A stretch of DNA of 64,000 nt from Dipylidium caninum (GCA_017562135.1 QEYB01000629.1:186001-250000), one strand, 5' to 3'. Shown: positions 23,901 to 36,425, counted from the stretch's first letter. Numbers and translations are program-made. Notes: generated by a model from the sequence alone, not told the origin.

Positions 23901-26377
23901 ACTATTACTGTAAAATGGGAAATGCGATTGTTGCAAAGAAGTTAGCCGGGGAAGATTAAGCAAATTCCTCTCGGTGGATGTTGAACTAACGAAGTACCGA
24001 GGTTCGGAGACCTTCGTTAGTCATACCCATCTGATTAACCACTGGTAGTCTCACTGGGATTTTATCAACCTACTTATTCACCAATAACAACCTTCAACCA
24101 AATATCTAACTGGTTTAAAATAAATACTTACAGAATTCCTAAGCATAATCATTTAAGGCTCTGTATTCCACCAGGTTCAACAATACGGCTGGTCTACCAA
24201 AATGAAGGAACCATGGCAAACTATAAGTTACGCCCATTTAGGAATAAAACTCTACTGTGGTTTGATTGAGGCGAAGATGGTAAAATGCTACTCACCCCAA
24301 GGCCTAAAAAAGATAATATGAGTTGACGTAATCCTTTGCCGCCATCGCAGAGGAGACTGCTGCGACAGACGTTGCCACCACTCTCACCAGCCGAAGAGGC
24401 GGTGTCATCCATGAGAAGTGCAAAAGCCGAACGTTCACTTGGCCGAAGAATGGTGATACTTTCACCGTAGCTGTCCAATCCCATACGGCCTGCTCTTCCC
24501 ACCATCTGCTTGTACTGACTCCAACTCAAGAAAGTCGATCCCACGTATGGCTTCCGGATAATAACTCTGAAGAAAATTAATCACATGAGATTCAAAAGTT
24601 GGTTAGATGACACGTTTTTCACTGACACTACCTTCTAGCAGGCAAGTTGACACCAGCTGCAAGCGTAGAAGTACAACAAATAACCCGCAATGTGTCTCCC
24701 TCAAGAAAAGCCTCTTCCAGAGCTCGCCTCTCTTCTTGAGTCAGTCCTGAATGGTGATAAGCAATTCCATGGGGTATTACAGCCTCAAGAATTGGACAAC
24801 AACTCCCCACCGTACTTGTATCTGGTTCGCGTTGAGCGTCTAGACGCAAATTAATGAGAAGCTTTTCCCGCTGAAGACGCGTCTCTTCCCCCGCGCCGCA
24901 ATATTGATATGTATGGGTAGAAGTTCAGCCAGCAAACAAGCAGTATTCTCGCAGTGAGCTTTGGTGGGGCAGAAGATCAGACAGGAGGGGGGGCGGGAAA
25001 CATTCTCAGTTGAGGCTGTAAGGACTTCTGCAACAAGGCCTACTAGGTGATCAGGATCGCGTTTTTTCATAGCTTCTGAGTACTGGATAAACATAACAAA
25101 ATAACACAAACTAACCCACCTTAAAATTCACGATTCTCTCGTGTTCTAGGCGTTCCGAGAGGCAGGTTACAGCCTTGGGGGATGGAGGAAGAATTTTGAA
25201 CAAGTTGTCTTCAACCTTGACATACTCAACCAGATCAACTGGTCGGAAATTGTTAGTATACAGTTTAGCATTAAGAAAAGCAGTTAGTTCGGAGATGTTT
25301 GAGAGGGTAGCGCTCATTCCAATGATACGAGTACTTGCTGGAGGTTAAGAGCTATTATGAAGTGCAGAGCTTACGGGAAGCAACTTTCAATTTCGTTATA
25401 ACTAATTCAAGCAACGCACCTCGGCCACCACCCTCGCCAATCATATGAAGCTGATTGGGATAAATAATATTGGATTTATTGAGTTACTTCGTCAACGATG
25501 ACTAATCCTACTTCGTCTAATCGGCCAAGATCTATGAGACTATTGACAATGCTTTGAGCCTTTTCAATGGTAGCGACATAGACGGATGACTTTTGTAGCC
25601 GCTTGGTTGGAGGGATTCGACCTTTACTGCTGGCATATTCCTCTACAAGAAAATCTAGATCCAAGCCGAGCGGATTGAGACTTCTCACCTAAAATCAAAA
25701 GCATCGATGTCGTGTTTGTGGCCTACCTTTTCTTGAACGATCGAGACGAAAGGAAGTATAAAAATAACGTTTTTGTGAGCAACCAAAACCTCAGTAAGCA
25801 TCAAAATTTCGGCGACCAAGGTTTTCCCACCGCTCGTAGGAAGACTGTAGATAAGATTCGCTCTGTTAGTGGTTGCGGCCAAAGAAAGACATTCAATCTG
25901 CCAGTCTATAGGGTTGAATAACTTTTCGAGTGAGAGTTACCATAAAGGTCAGCGATGCCTCGATGTATTGAAAGCAGTTCCATAACACGAAGCGGCAACC
26001 CGACCATTGAAAGGCAATGAGAAGTTTTCCTATTATTAAGTTGACTAGCAAGTTTAAGTTGACTTTCTGTGGATGGTGAACTATTTGTTGGTACCATGCG
26101 ACGATGTGACACATCCAATGCAGAGTTCAGATGCAGTTGGAGCAGAATACGCTCCCTGAAAGACATCGAGTCCGCGTGGCCTGGTGAATCTAGTATTCGG
26201 TGCTTGGAATTGTGCTCATTCGATTCACATGGGGAGGAGTGAGGAGGCGATGTGAGGTGATTGTTAACAAGAACGGACAAATCGAGAGCACCCAGCAAAG
26301 AGTCGCCAGATTCATTAAAGTTTGGTGAATCATAAACCTTAAACACGCTATTTCCAGAACGAAATCGAGAGTTACGT
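20905..26377 (-). CDS. HELQ: HELQ, 3'-5' DNA repair helicase (Hel308 family)
   Basis: Superfamily 2 helicase that unwinds forked DNA during replication-fork and crosslink repair. Exons: 25941-26377, 25727-25905, 25488-25688, 25375-25450, 25120-25337, 24632-25082, 24296-24566, 23497-23704, 23422-23465, 22094-22405, 21262-21567, 20905-21183 (stop). About 990 aa; human HELQ is about 1100 with a longer N-terminus. Motifs in order: Walker [10 protein letters not shown], DExH box (VDE + LHMIGEG, split by an intron), [46 protein letters not shown]. Then come the winged-helix/ratchet region ([14 protein letters not shown]) and a C-terminal helix-hairpin-helix segment ([15 protein letters not shown]). 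Oddities: a one-base frame break at C5 24888-24892, a GC donor at 22093, a 31-nt intron at 23466-23496. The true start is unclear: the frame is closed just upstream of 26377, so a short 5' exon probably precedes it; an ATG at 26396 is out of frame. Confidence 0.92.
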
Positions 26378-27616
26378 CTTTATCAAAAACAGCCATCTAT
26401 TCTATGCACAGCACAACAGAAACTTGGGGACAGCACACGCCAAGGGGAACAGTTAAGCTCACACGAATTGAGAACAAATCGAGGACAACTTGCAGCACAC
26501 ATGTTCCGCCGATCACTTAAAACATATGAAAATTGCGACTTTGATCGGATTATTAAAGAACTTCAGCTTTCAATTGTAACCGTCTTACTATTTTATTTTT
26601 AAATAACATGGTAGGAACAGGACTCAAAGATTACGATTCATGAAAGGTGAAACCAGTCGCAGAACAAAAGGACACATTCATTTGCAGAATTTGTAGCTGT
26701 TCCAAGTTGGATTGGATTTCTTTAACCTTGATTTTTGCTGGACGTCTGTTACTTTTTATCAGAGCACACGGTGGGTTACGCGTAATTAATATATTCTAGC
26801 AGGTAAGAAGAAAATTAACACATTTTGCCAAAAAAGTGGAGCAGGTGGCAAATACATTAATAACACACAGCAGCAGCAAGAATTTCCTGTTTTCAAATAA
26901 ATAAAATTTATGACAAAGGGGCCTGTTTGGCATTTATGAAACAAAACTTGTTAAACCATCCAAAGCGAGTTACGAACTCATGCTTTCCATGGAAATACCA
27001 ATAAGCTTCATTTGACGAGATGTTTTCATGAAGTACTGGACTCACAATAGGCCTAACCACGAATGGTAGTTCGTCATCCTATTACCAAATAGCGAAGTTT
27101 AACTTGAACGAAAAATGAAATTAATGAAAGTACTCCTTAAATGCGTTATGATTTAATTAATACAAGGTAAATCCATCCAAGCCTCATAGGAATTAAGGGT
27201 AGCAGGCTCCGATAGGAGACAAATCTCGGATATTGGACATTCTTCATAGTTGTCCTCGTTATCTTATTCGTGAGGCGTAAGTACGTAATAATTACGAAAA
27301 TGTTTTCAAAATGTTAATAGGTACTTCAACGGCGCTTAGTTCAAGGGTTAGGATTTATTATACCTTTGTGTTCTGATGTTCAGATGGTTGCCTTACTCAA
27401 AATATCTAATCATATTGAAAAAATTTTCCAATTTAAATGCCAAGACAAACAGATATGTGGTTAAACCATATTTCTTGCACTAATTATTTTTTCTTCAATA
27501 TTTAAGTTACCAAATGTTGTTAATTTCTTAGTTGAGGAGCAATACTTGCTCCACATTCTTTAACTCTCCTAACCCCGAGACGCTACTTTCATCCTGAATC
27601 AGCCTTCCTTCGAGAG
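26378..27616. other. Spacer between divergent HELQ and TXNDC15-like genes
   Basis: AT-rich sequence without recognisable exons. The HELQ 5' exon and promoter should lie at its left end (an ATG-led segment around 26500 on the - strand is possible). The promoter of the TXNDC15-like gene should lie at its right end. Confidence 0.4.
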
Positions 27617-30432
27617 ATGCTGGCGGAAAATGCTATTTCGATTACATTTTTCCTCAGTTCCCTGCTATTTTCATCTCTTTTCGCTGATGAAGAAACATCT
27701 GTCGTCGCCAATGAGGAGAATCCTATTTTAGATAAGGGGTCTTCTCAATCTGAAAGTATGTTGTTGAGGAACATTTTTTTCAGTTGTAGTCCATGAAAGC
27801 CTATCGGGCTCCCAAAATGATACCCAAAATCTAATGCCTCTAACCAACTCCCCTTCATAAAGTAATACATGGTTTTGTTCATTTTCTGGGATTGTTTCCT
27901 ATGGGCTATTTCATAGTTAACGACCTCCTAAACCTAAAATTTTTGCGTCGCAATTTGATAATTGTACTTATTTGAGATTTTAATGGCAGTGCATTTTAGT
28001 ATTCGCTCTATGATGTTTGAATATGAGTTGTGTTTTGCTCTCTCGTCTCTATCCTAGAAAGTACCTTTCTAGAAGCATTGGAAAAATACTTACTTAAGGC
28101 CTTGTTTTTAGTCTTAGTCTGTAACATTATCTCATATCAAGTGTGCTTTGAGTGTGGCATTTTCTTTCGCATTTGTGTTCCGACAAATTTTGTAATTAGG
28201 CCTCATCAAATAATCGTCAGTCTATTTTTCATTTTCTTAAGAAAAACGTGTTGAAAATCCGGAAAAGTGGCCTAAGGGTGTTGAAAACTATGAAAACGTG
28301 GGGAAAGTCTTAACCCGTTGTCGCTTTCGTTCAATAAATTATTGGAACTACACTCAAGGCCATGCGACTGTCGTCCTGGGCCATCAGTTCGATTCAGCCA
28401 TTGGCGCCGGTCATTCCCCTCCCTTCGCATTTCTTCCTTCTCAAAATGTCTTTGGTGGAGCGGCGAATCCTCATCGTTACAGTTTGCGTCTCCTCTCTCT
28501 CCTTAATCCTTTCTTTTCCCAACTACGTGGTAACTACGTTCTCGTGAAGGCCAAGTCTACTGCTCGCTTTATTGACAGTCAATGCACCGTTGTTTTTATT
28601 TTTGCCCAGTGGTGCCCTTTCTCCATGCGCGCGGCGCCATATGTCAATGCACTTGCACGCGCCTTCCCCCAACTCGCCGTCGTGGCCATCGATGTGGACG
28701 AGTACCTTCGGTTTCGATGGAGTCTTGACGTCTTTTACATACCGAAAATAAAGATATTTATCGGTGACCATACGTACAAAGAGTTTAACGGTACTGAAAC
28801 GAATCTTGATGAGTTGGTGGATTTCGTTTGGAATAATCTACGTAAGGAAAATTCTACCACCTACTGGTTATTCATTATGAAATTTTTTTTGCCTAAGTGT
28901 CTGAAGTCCACGCTACTTGTAAATTCGTTTTATCAAACAACCAAAAGTCACTCCTCTTTCAATAATTGTTACGAAGCTAAGTGAACTAATGTTTATTTCA
29001 TTATTTATCAGGTGGCGTGTTGTACGGACGATTCCGTACCAATAATTATTAGGTAAACGCTAGACTGGAATCCACTCAATGATTTATTATACCACCATGA
29101 ATAAGTGTGATGACGGTACCCAAATTTATTGCCCACACTGATGCCCAGTTCACTATTTTAACATTTGCGATCTATTTTCTTATTCTCATAATCGCTCTAG
29201 AACATACCTTGCTCAATGAATGCCCTTTAATGCGGGTGTCATACTTGTTTTTTAATCTCACCGCTTTCCTTCTCCACAGTTAAACCAACTGCTTTTCTGT
29301 TCCATCACTCTTAATAGTCACGTCAATCATTGATTCCGAATTTATGATTTTAGCATCTTATGACAAGGTCTTTGACACATGTAGAAAAGCATTTTTTGGC
29401 TTAACCGTTAGTCTCTTTTCATGCGGTATGTTCTATGTAACACAAGACTTATTAGCACATTTAACTATTAATTTATGAAAACAACTGATTCCTCGAGGTT
29501 GGCTAGGCGGTCAATTTTTACGCTTCAATTTAGTTATTCACCTACACCTTATTCTATTTTCGGATAAGTAAACATGCTCTTCTGGCATCAGTGAGAATGA
29601 ATGTCGACTTGGTTTAATAGAGTCCGATACTCAATTTCTAAATCTACTTGATAGGATGTTACTATTTACCAAGAAAAAATATTCCACTTTTAAGTCTGTT
29701 CAGGTAAGGTCCACAGAGGGAACAAATGGCTCTAAATTGTAAATATCATTATGAGACTTGGCTTTGATTGCTTTGTGATTTTTTCTCGGCTTGTTTTTGA
29801 AGCTGTTTTGACAGTTGTTAAAGTAGGTCTGAGATCCTCAACTAGTTCGTGGGAGAAACCGTCAGTGGATCGGTTCACTTGTTCATGCTTTCTCTTTGGG
29901 TCATATTTTAAGAAGTAAAACCCAAGCTCGTAAAAACTGACCAGTCTGTTGAACCCGTAGTCTTATTACTACTATGTTTACGAGGAGCTGCCATTAAACG
30001 TGATTGGAGTCGTTGTGTATAAAACATCTTTAATGCAATGCTACCTATCATTGCATCGAGTTGGTTTAATTTAACCAAAAAAATTAATGAGTATTAATAG
30101 TGGCAGTTGCTTGTTTTGCAGGCCAGGCTCCACAAGGTCCACTCGAATTGCGACGAGAGGACTTCGCGGGACCGATCCCCACGCAACTAGTGGAACGCCC
30201 CAACGACCATCGCCTGCAAGTAGTATGGATCATTTTCCTTCTTAGTTTGATTTACTTCATCTCGTGCTACGTCGATTTTCGTGGCGTCCGAAGCCACATA
30301 ACCGCCCTGCTTAGAGCGGTGGGGCACCACTTGGGCTGCCGGCGTCGCCGCCAAAGACGGCACGTGGCTGCGCACGCTGCTCTACCCACTCCGCCACCAC
30401 CACTTGTACACTCTCAATCTTACTCTGATTAG
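27617..30432 (+). CDS. TXNDC15: TXNDC15-like single-pass membrane thioredoxin
   Basis: Exons 27617-27755, 28242-28841 and 30122-30432 join in phase to 349 aa (human TXNDC15 is about 360). The start gives a cleavable signal peptide (hydrophobic residues 6-23, ending SLFA before an acidic stretch). The thioredoxin fold is in exon 2: CTVVFIFAQWCPFSMRAAPY, then a predicted helix and AVVAIDVDEY, then the cis-Pro-like turn FYIPKIKIF. The active site is Cys-Pro-Phe-Ser, a CxxS, and human TXNDC15 likewise lacks the second cysteine, so classic disulphide reduction is unlikely. Near the C-terminus a single membrane segment (VVWIIFLLSLIYFISCYV) is followed by a basic tail. TXNDC15 acts in ER/ciliary membranes and Hedgehog-related ciliary function in vertebrates. 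The middle of exon 2 (about 28390-28530) has no counterpart I recall and could hide another intron. Confidence 0.82.
28842..30121 (+). other. Intron of TXNDC15-like gene
   Basis: AT-rich intron of about 1.28 kb (donor gtaagg, acceptor ttttgcag) with no recognisable content. Confidence 0.6.
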
Positions 30433-32590
30433 ATGGATCACGTGTACAGACCTCTTCTTAGATTTAAATTCTTTTGCTCTTCTCTCTACCTGCATTACTA
30501 ATACACCGATTCCTTGGGGGAGATGGATAGGTAATCTCTTGAGATATACGCAGCTATATGCGTAGTCCATATTTATTTCCATCTTCATTTGGAAGTAAGC
30601 TCTATCCCTGCGATTTATTGGTGCTTAAATGCAAGTCTCGGCCAATTGGATGCCTCTTTTAGTGTCATTTTCTCTCGGGTCCCGTGACTGATCTTCCTAC
30701 CTCGTGGGAATCCCGAGTGGAATAGGAGCCGGTCTTTTACTCGTGTTTTTTATCCGAGTTCTGCTATATTTTACGGAATTATTGTGAAGGTAAAATGAGA
30801 CACTACTGCACTACCACAGGTGGTTTAAAAAGTTATTAGGAGACTAAGAATTGATATGGAGGAAAAGCGGACGTGACCATGTGGAATAGAGCTGCAAAAC
30901 ATCCTCCTGGGTAGTCTCGTCTCATTTAGGTGCTGGAAGTCCGTTGGTGCCCGAGTGAGGGATTGGCCTACCAATTTCTTGGGCAATTTGGAAACGGGTT
31001 TCGCAATGCACACCCGCATGAAACAGTAGGCCTCAATTAGCAAGACGACGAACTTTCTCGGCACTTGGGCAGTCGCAGCCCCCTAAGTTGACCCTTCGTG
31101 AATCATCGGGGTTGTTGGATCGGGAAAGTGCGACCGTGAAGGGTACATAGGACTATGATTTGCCTCTGATTGAAGACACGATGTTGCGAGGAGAACAGTT
31201 GGAAGCATGGTCAATCTCAGCCTTAGATGAAGTTGGGTTTCGACTCGACCACGATAGTTTTTTTATTATGTTGACGATGCAGAGGTCGTGGTAAGAACAT
31301 GGAACGATAGTAGGCGAAGCACATGCCTCGAGGAAGCTATCTTCCCTACTGTAAACATCATATGCCCCAAAATGTTACAAGTTTTATCCCACACCTTAAA
31401 TAAGATGTCGAGTAATCAACCCATAATGGTCTACTGCAAGGAGGGAAGAACCATTGAGTTTTTCAGTTTCTGCTGCCTCATAGTGCTTTTGCTACCAGAA
31501 GGACAAAATCGCCTGATCTACTGCGTTTCTTAATACACTTCCATTCACTTTATCATGCGGGTCGTACGAGAAGGGCGAATGAATTAAAAGGCACTTTAAA
31601 TTAAGACGTAACATATATCCCGACGTTCAATACAACAAAATGTACTTCTTTCGCTGCTTAACTGTGATGATTTGGATTGGCTTTCAAGATGCAGTTAAAT
31701 TGGGAAATTGCGAAATGGAGCAGTGAAAAACAGTCTCTTTCGAAGCCAGACACCTCCCAAAAAGAGCAATCAAATGTGATGAGCTTGAGAATACGATTAT
31801 AATGTATCAGAAACGCTGAATGAAAGTGCTACTTGATTGATTCATTCATCCCAGTCAATCGTGTCTAATGTCCTTGAACTATTACTCACTCTCTCGACTT
31901 ACGACACCATGAGATGACATCAGACTAGGCGAGGATGAGTCATTTTGTCCACCGCTGTCTGACCTAAGCCCAGCCATCCAATTATCCGGTTTACTGAAAC
32001 GAACTACAATTGGGAAAATCAAACTTCAACCAGGTGAATGAAAAATCTTCCCTCGTCCAGTGAGTGATTCTAAGTCCACCTGAAGGATGCAACAAGCGCT
32101 GATGCGCCACAGAACATTATATTAACGGTTGAGGGCTTCGAATACATCTGTCAATCGTATGCATCGACATTGAGACCTGGAGGGACAGGGATGCACATGT
32201 ACACGTACCCGCAACCGCCATCAATTAAAGGAATTGCATGACGCAAACAGATTGCATTTCGAGGAAAGCCAACATAAGAAGCGGTTGTAATAAGAATATT
32301 TGATACGTGTCAATTGAAGTTGCTTACTTTACCTATTGCAGTCGTCCACCACCAAGGGAAGATGGAGGGTTTGAACGTGCAAGAGTTTCTCGTAGCCATG
32401 CACTATGCCACGTTGAGAAAAACAGGCGAAGCGGTGCATTACAAGTCGCATGTAAATGAAAGACAAATGAATTGGTTGACAAACGAGATCCTTCTACCTT
32501 GCTATGGCATTTTCCTTCGCCAGTCTGCGCCTCGCTCGCAGCTTCGGTCTCCGCAACATCTATCACGATATGGGCGTGAAAAAGGGACAA
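30433..32590. other. Intergenic, nothing recognised
   Basis: No exon, RNA gene or repeat was recognised. Open frames here have no family resemblance and atypical composition. Confidence 0.4.
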
Positions 32591-32594
32591 ATAC

Positions 32595-32654
32595 CATCTC
32601 CTCAAGCAGAAACTCGTCAACAAAATCACTGGCCTCCACTTCGATAACATCTTC
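32595..32654 (-). CDS. Exon-like coding segment, copy A
   Basis: Twenty codons (EDVIEVEASDFVDEFLLEEM) followed directly by a possible donor (gtattt). The segment is a diverged copy of 32962-33021, with 14 of 20 residues identical and three further conservative swaps. Of 60 bases, 18 differ, many at synonymous third positions, which argues for selection on protein. The frame stays open for about 25 codons upstream, but no start or complete exon chain was found. Function is unknown; the acidic/hydrophobic spacing suggests an amphipathic helix. Confidence 0.35.
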
Positions 32655-32961
32655 GTTGACGCAGGTGGGCTTTGCCCTACTTTGGATTCGCGACGAATTT
32701 CCTACCACGTTCACCCAACTGAACGTCATGTCCGTGGAACTAGATGCTGGCTCACCTCTCTTTCCTATCCAACAACAGTAAAGACGGATAGAATGTCAGG
32801 TGGCTAAGGGGAAAAGAGCTTGTTAGCACCTGTTGACTGTAGTTTGGAAGCTACTCGGTTCTTGAAATTGCCAGCACTGGTTCCTGTCAGTCTCCTAACT
32901 GCGCGCAACTTAGGTCGCCTATTAACCTGAGTTTAAATTCAACAGAGAAAAATGCAAAAAC

Positions 32962-33021
32962 CATCTCTTCTATTAGAAATTCGTCGATAAACCCGTCATC
33001 CTCCAGCTCGATGACATCCTC
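32962..33021 (-). CDS. Exon-like coding segment, copy B
   Basis: Twenty codons (EDVIELEDDGFIDEFLIEEM) followed by a possible donor (gttttt). The open frame extends upstream to about 33075, where a plausible acceptor (ggccagtag) occurs. It is homologous to 32595-32654. Whether both belong to one gene (duplicated exon) or to two tandem paralogous genes cannot be decided here. The protein family is not recognised. Confidence 0.4.
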
Positions 33022-33075
33022 CACCGGGTGACCGGACATCGCGGTCTCGAAAGACGACGCGCCGTCTGTGACCTC

Positions 33076-34885
33076 TCCTACTGGCCCAGACAAAGAATAC
33101 TAAACACATTGTTAGTTTATTGACGTAAACACCGATGTAGTTGTATTTACTGCATACATGTTTAAAACAAATTTTGATAAAACATAGTATAGTTTTAGGG
33201 TGGCACTTTAAAGGTGTTTTTCTGCTATGCCCTGGTCCTTTCCCAACGAAATGCCACCAGGTGTTTGCGCGTATATCTACCGTAAACACGGAAGACATAG
33301 TAATTAAAAACTTTGATGAGGCGCACATTACTGCTGGCATCTTACCTGCCCCATGCCACGAACTTGCTCCGTTCATTCACGTTCACATTTCCATGTACCT
33401 AACCTCAAATGAGAGCTTGCCTACCCGTGCCTCAAGGGATAACTTGGTCAGGCGAAAGCGGCTGTGTACAATGTTTTTCGTGCCCATTTGGCATTCAATC
33501 CTTCTTCAAACATGCAGATAATGAGCAAATAAGAAGGGAAGACCCTTATGAACATGAGCCGAATAGTTGCCTGTTCTTCTTACTTATCGACTTTCATTCC
33601 TCAGACTTCATCCCTCATGAAGACTGTCAACACTATAGCGCAACAATAATTTACGGGGAGAGAGTAGGATAGAGATGCGCATCACCGTCGGTTTTTACAC
33701 TGGACATGACGCAAATCTCGCATATTTATCATTCGTGGTGTTGTTGAGTTCAACGTCATCATCCAAAGTAGAAGTGGTAAGGTGAATGGATGACGACCCA
33801 ATATTTGCGTGAGGAGAGGCCCAGGGTACTGAATGGGTACCCTATCCCCGCCATTATCCGTAAGTCTTTGATTCTTTAAATGAGATCCGATTAAACGCAG
33901 TGGATGACACCATCGTCGGTAGCTATGCTTTTCTGCTTGCGATGTAACACCATGACATGTGACGTACTAGTTTGCACTTAGTTCGCTGTTTATAAGTGGT
34001 GAATGTGTGCCTTACATCACAGCAACACATTTACTTCTTCAACCCTTGCACATGACAGCTTGGAGGTAGTCAAGCTTGCCTAACACCAGTCAGCTTCTTT
34101 AAGCTTTTAGCCCACGCGGTGCACGGTTTTTGTTTACATCGATCTAAACTCAGCCTACCAGAAGTAAGGAGATGAGCAGATGAGGCAGGAGAGGGAGCGA
34201 TTCACGCCATTCTTGTGCAAGTGCACCCAACAATTAAATGGGGTTGAGTCGAGTAATATTCAGTAGGCGGTTGCCTTGGCGTATGCACGCTTCTAGAGGC
34301 GTGACTTCCAGTTTTTCGGTATTGTTGTCGTAATTTGTTCCTTCTCTTACATACATGACGTTTGGTTCATGGGAAGTGGTCTTCATAAGTCGCCTTGTTG
34401 TGCGCGTTGGCACGTCAGATGCTTCCTTAAGGTGGGTGTATGCTAGCTTCTTTCCAAAATAATCATTTCTTATCAAGCATTTTCACCAGTTAGTATAATA
34501 ATTTTTTTCCTGTGTCCATCCTTAGCAGGGGACTGTTTGCTCTTCAGCCTTTTTTAAATTCTTATCGTTGTTCGACCGCAATTTATGGCGGTGGTTCTGT
34601 TTTCATTTTAGCTACTCGTTACCACCAACCATGTACTTAATCAGCGTTCGATTTTATTTTTCAAGTTTTTATTGGTTAACTTATTGTAAAAAATGAACAA
34701 TAATGGTCCTTAATTAATCAAATTCCCTTTTAATTTTTACATCTCTAAAATAGACGAATAATCATTTTTTGGTTTTGCTTAGCTTATTTATATAACTACT
34801 TGGCCACCTTCTCTACTACTAACCCTTTATTTTAACTCTCTTGTTTTAACCGTTGCTCGTTCACGACGCTCATTTAAAAAACACA
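33076..34885. other. Intergenic region upstream of PABPN1
   Basis: AT-rich sequence without supported exons. Its right end must carry the PABPN1 promoter; no TATA box or other element is clear enough to call. Confidence 0.4.
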
Positions 34886-35627
34886 ATGTCTGACTTTGTC
34901 TTAGACGCGGTCCAGGAAGGGGAGAACGATGAGTTCGTCGATGAATCTCGAAGGACGATATGGTTGGCTTAGTTGTTCTTGTTCTTATGCGTGTAGGAAA
35001 TAGAGAGGATAAAAGATCGTCTGAAAGAGGTTGAGGAAGATGCCAACAAGTTGCACAATTTGACAAACGCAGATAAATCGGCTAATAGTGATAATTCCGT
35101 TTGCGTCTAATGTGGTTTTGGTAGAGAATAATGCAGCTGCTTTGACGGAGGAGGAAAAGGCGGAAGTCGACTTGCGCTCTATTTATGTTGGGAATGTCGA
35201 TTATGGCTCCACGGCAGATGAGTTGGAAGCACACTTTCGCTGTTGTGGAGCAATCAACCGCGTTACAATCCTTTGTGACCGTTACACTGGCCACCCGAAA
35301 GGATTCGCCTACATAGAGTTTGAAAACGCTGATGCCATCGAGGCTGCGGTTGCTCTCGATGATTCAAGCTTCAGGGGCCGTGCTATCAAGGTAATGCCGA
35401 AAAGGACAAATATTCCCGGAATTTCGACAACAACTCGTGGGTTTCGACGATCTCGTCGTCGTTATAATCCGTATGGATTACGTCACGCTTTCGGCATGGC
35501 CCGGCCACGGACCTCGAGGTTTAGGTACGTTAACGGTAGTAAGTAGGGTCTTAAATTAGCTCCCTTCTTTTCTACCGTTCGTTAAATTTGTAGGCGACGT
35601 CGTATTTATTACGGTGCACCATATTGA
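34886..35627 (+). CDS. PABPN1: PABPN1, nuclear poly(A)-binding protein
   Basis: Binds nascent poly(A) tails in the nucleus and stimulates poly(A) polymerase processivity. Exons 34886-34936, 34997-35087, 35125-35524 and 35594-35627 join in phase to 191 aa. A short acidic N-terminus ([17 protein letters not shown]) leads into the predicted coiled coil ([20 protein letters not shown]) needed in family members for polymerase stimulation. The RRM follows, with RNP2 [10 protein letters not shown] and RNP1 [11 protein letters not shown], then [14 protein letters not shown]. The Arg-rich tail ends [10 protein letters not shown], like the C-terminal Tyr-Pro-Tyr end of animal PABPN1. The alanine- and proline-rich N-terminal extension of vertebrates is missing. 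The first intron (60 nt) has a weak donor (gtcgat). Without the last splice the protein would instead end YVNGSK. A possible poly(A) signal, AATAAA, is at 36262-36267. Confidence 0.93.
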
Positions 35628-36425
35628 TTGTTCGAAAAAAAAGAAAAGAAAAGATACGCGCAGCAATGGTCACTTTTCCCTTGGTTCTAATGTGTATATC
35701 TTCGAATCATTTTAGCCTTGGCTTCCCTCTTCGTGGCAGTATCTATGGCGACCCGCTCCTCCCCTTTTTCATCGTTTTAGATCGTATTAGGAGATGTGAG
35801 CATCTTCAATTTGTGTGTAAACCAAGCGTTTTTAACATTGGCTGTTTATGTGCGCTATCACTCTGTACCATACATACACTTTTTGTAATGAATCCTTTTT
35901 TACAAATTTTTATATTTAAAAGGCAGGTTGCTTGACACAGATGGCTATAGCCATAGCCACAACCGGTTTTTGTGGCGAGCCGGCATCTCGGGGTCGTGAC
36001 CTTGCGTCCAGTATTTGAAAACTGATCTATAGTGTTGTGGTATCGAATTCTCAGCTCTAATTTTTCCGCATTTGCAATGATGGACGGTCCTGTGACTTGT
36101 CGCGCTAAACATTACGATGAATTTGCCACGTGATTCGTACCTTACCCTGGTCTGGGAAACTTTGTCAGGGCAAGGCCGGTCTTTTGACCTCGTGACTAGT
36201 ACTCACCCAGGAGTCTTGGTGAACATTGACCTGGTGTCCTTCCATGCATGTGACATAATCCAATAAACGGTATCATCGTCTTTTTCCAAGATTTATGCCT
36301 GATGAGAGTTACACGGTCTGTTGTGGGCGCGCGCATGAGTACATAGCAAGCAGTGACGTAATAAAATAGTATTCTAACTGCATATGCGGGAATGTCATCT
36401 TACATGGGGAGGCGGGAATGCGATG
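35628..36425. other. Intergenic, convergent PABPN1 and transporter 3' ends
   Basis: Contains the presumed PABPN1 3' UTR with one AATAAA at 36262-36267. Nothing else was recognised. Confidence 0.45.

Noticed and set aside
28058..28254. Possible extra exon of the TXNDC15-like gene (hydrophobic frame)
   Set aside because: Its donor would create a stop at the next splice, and skipping it joins the first and second coding exons cleanly.
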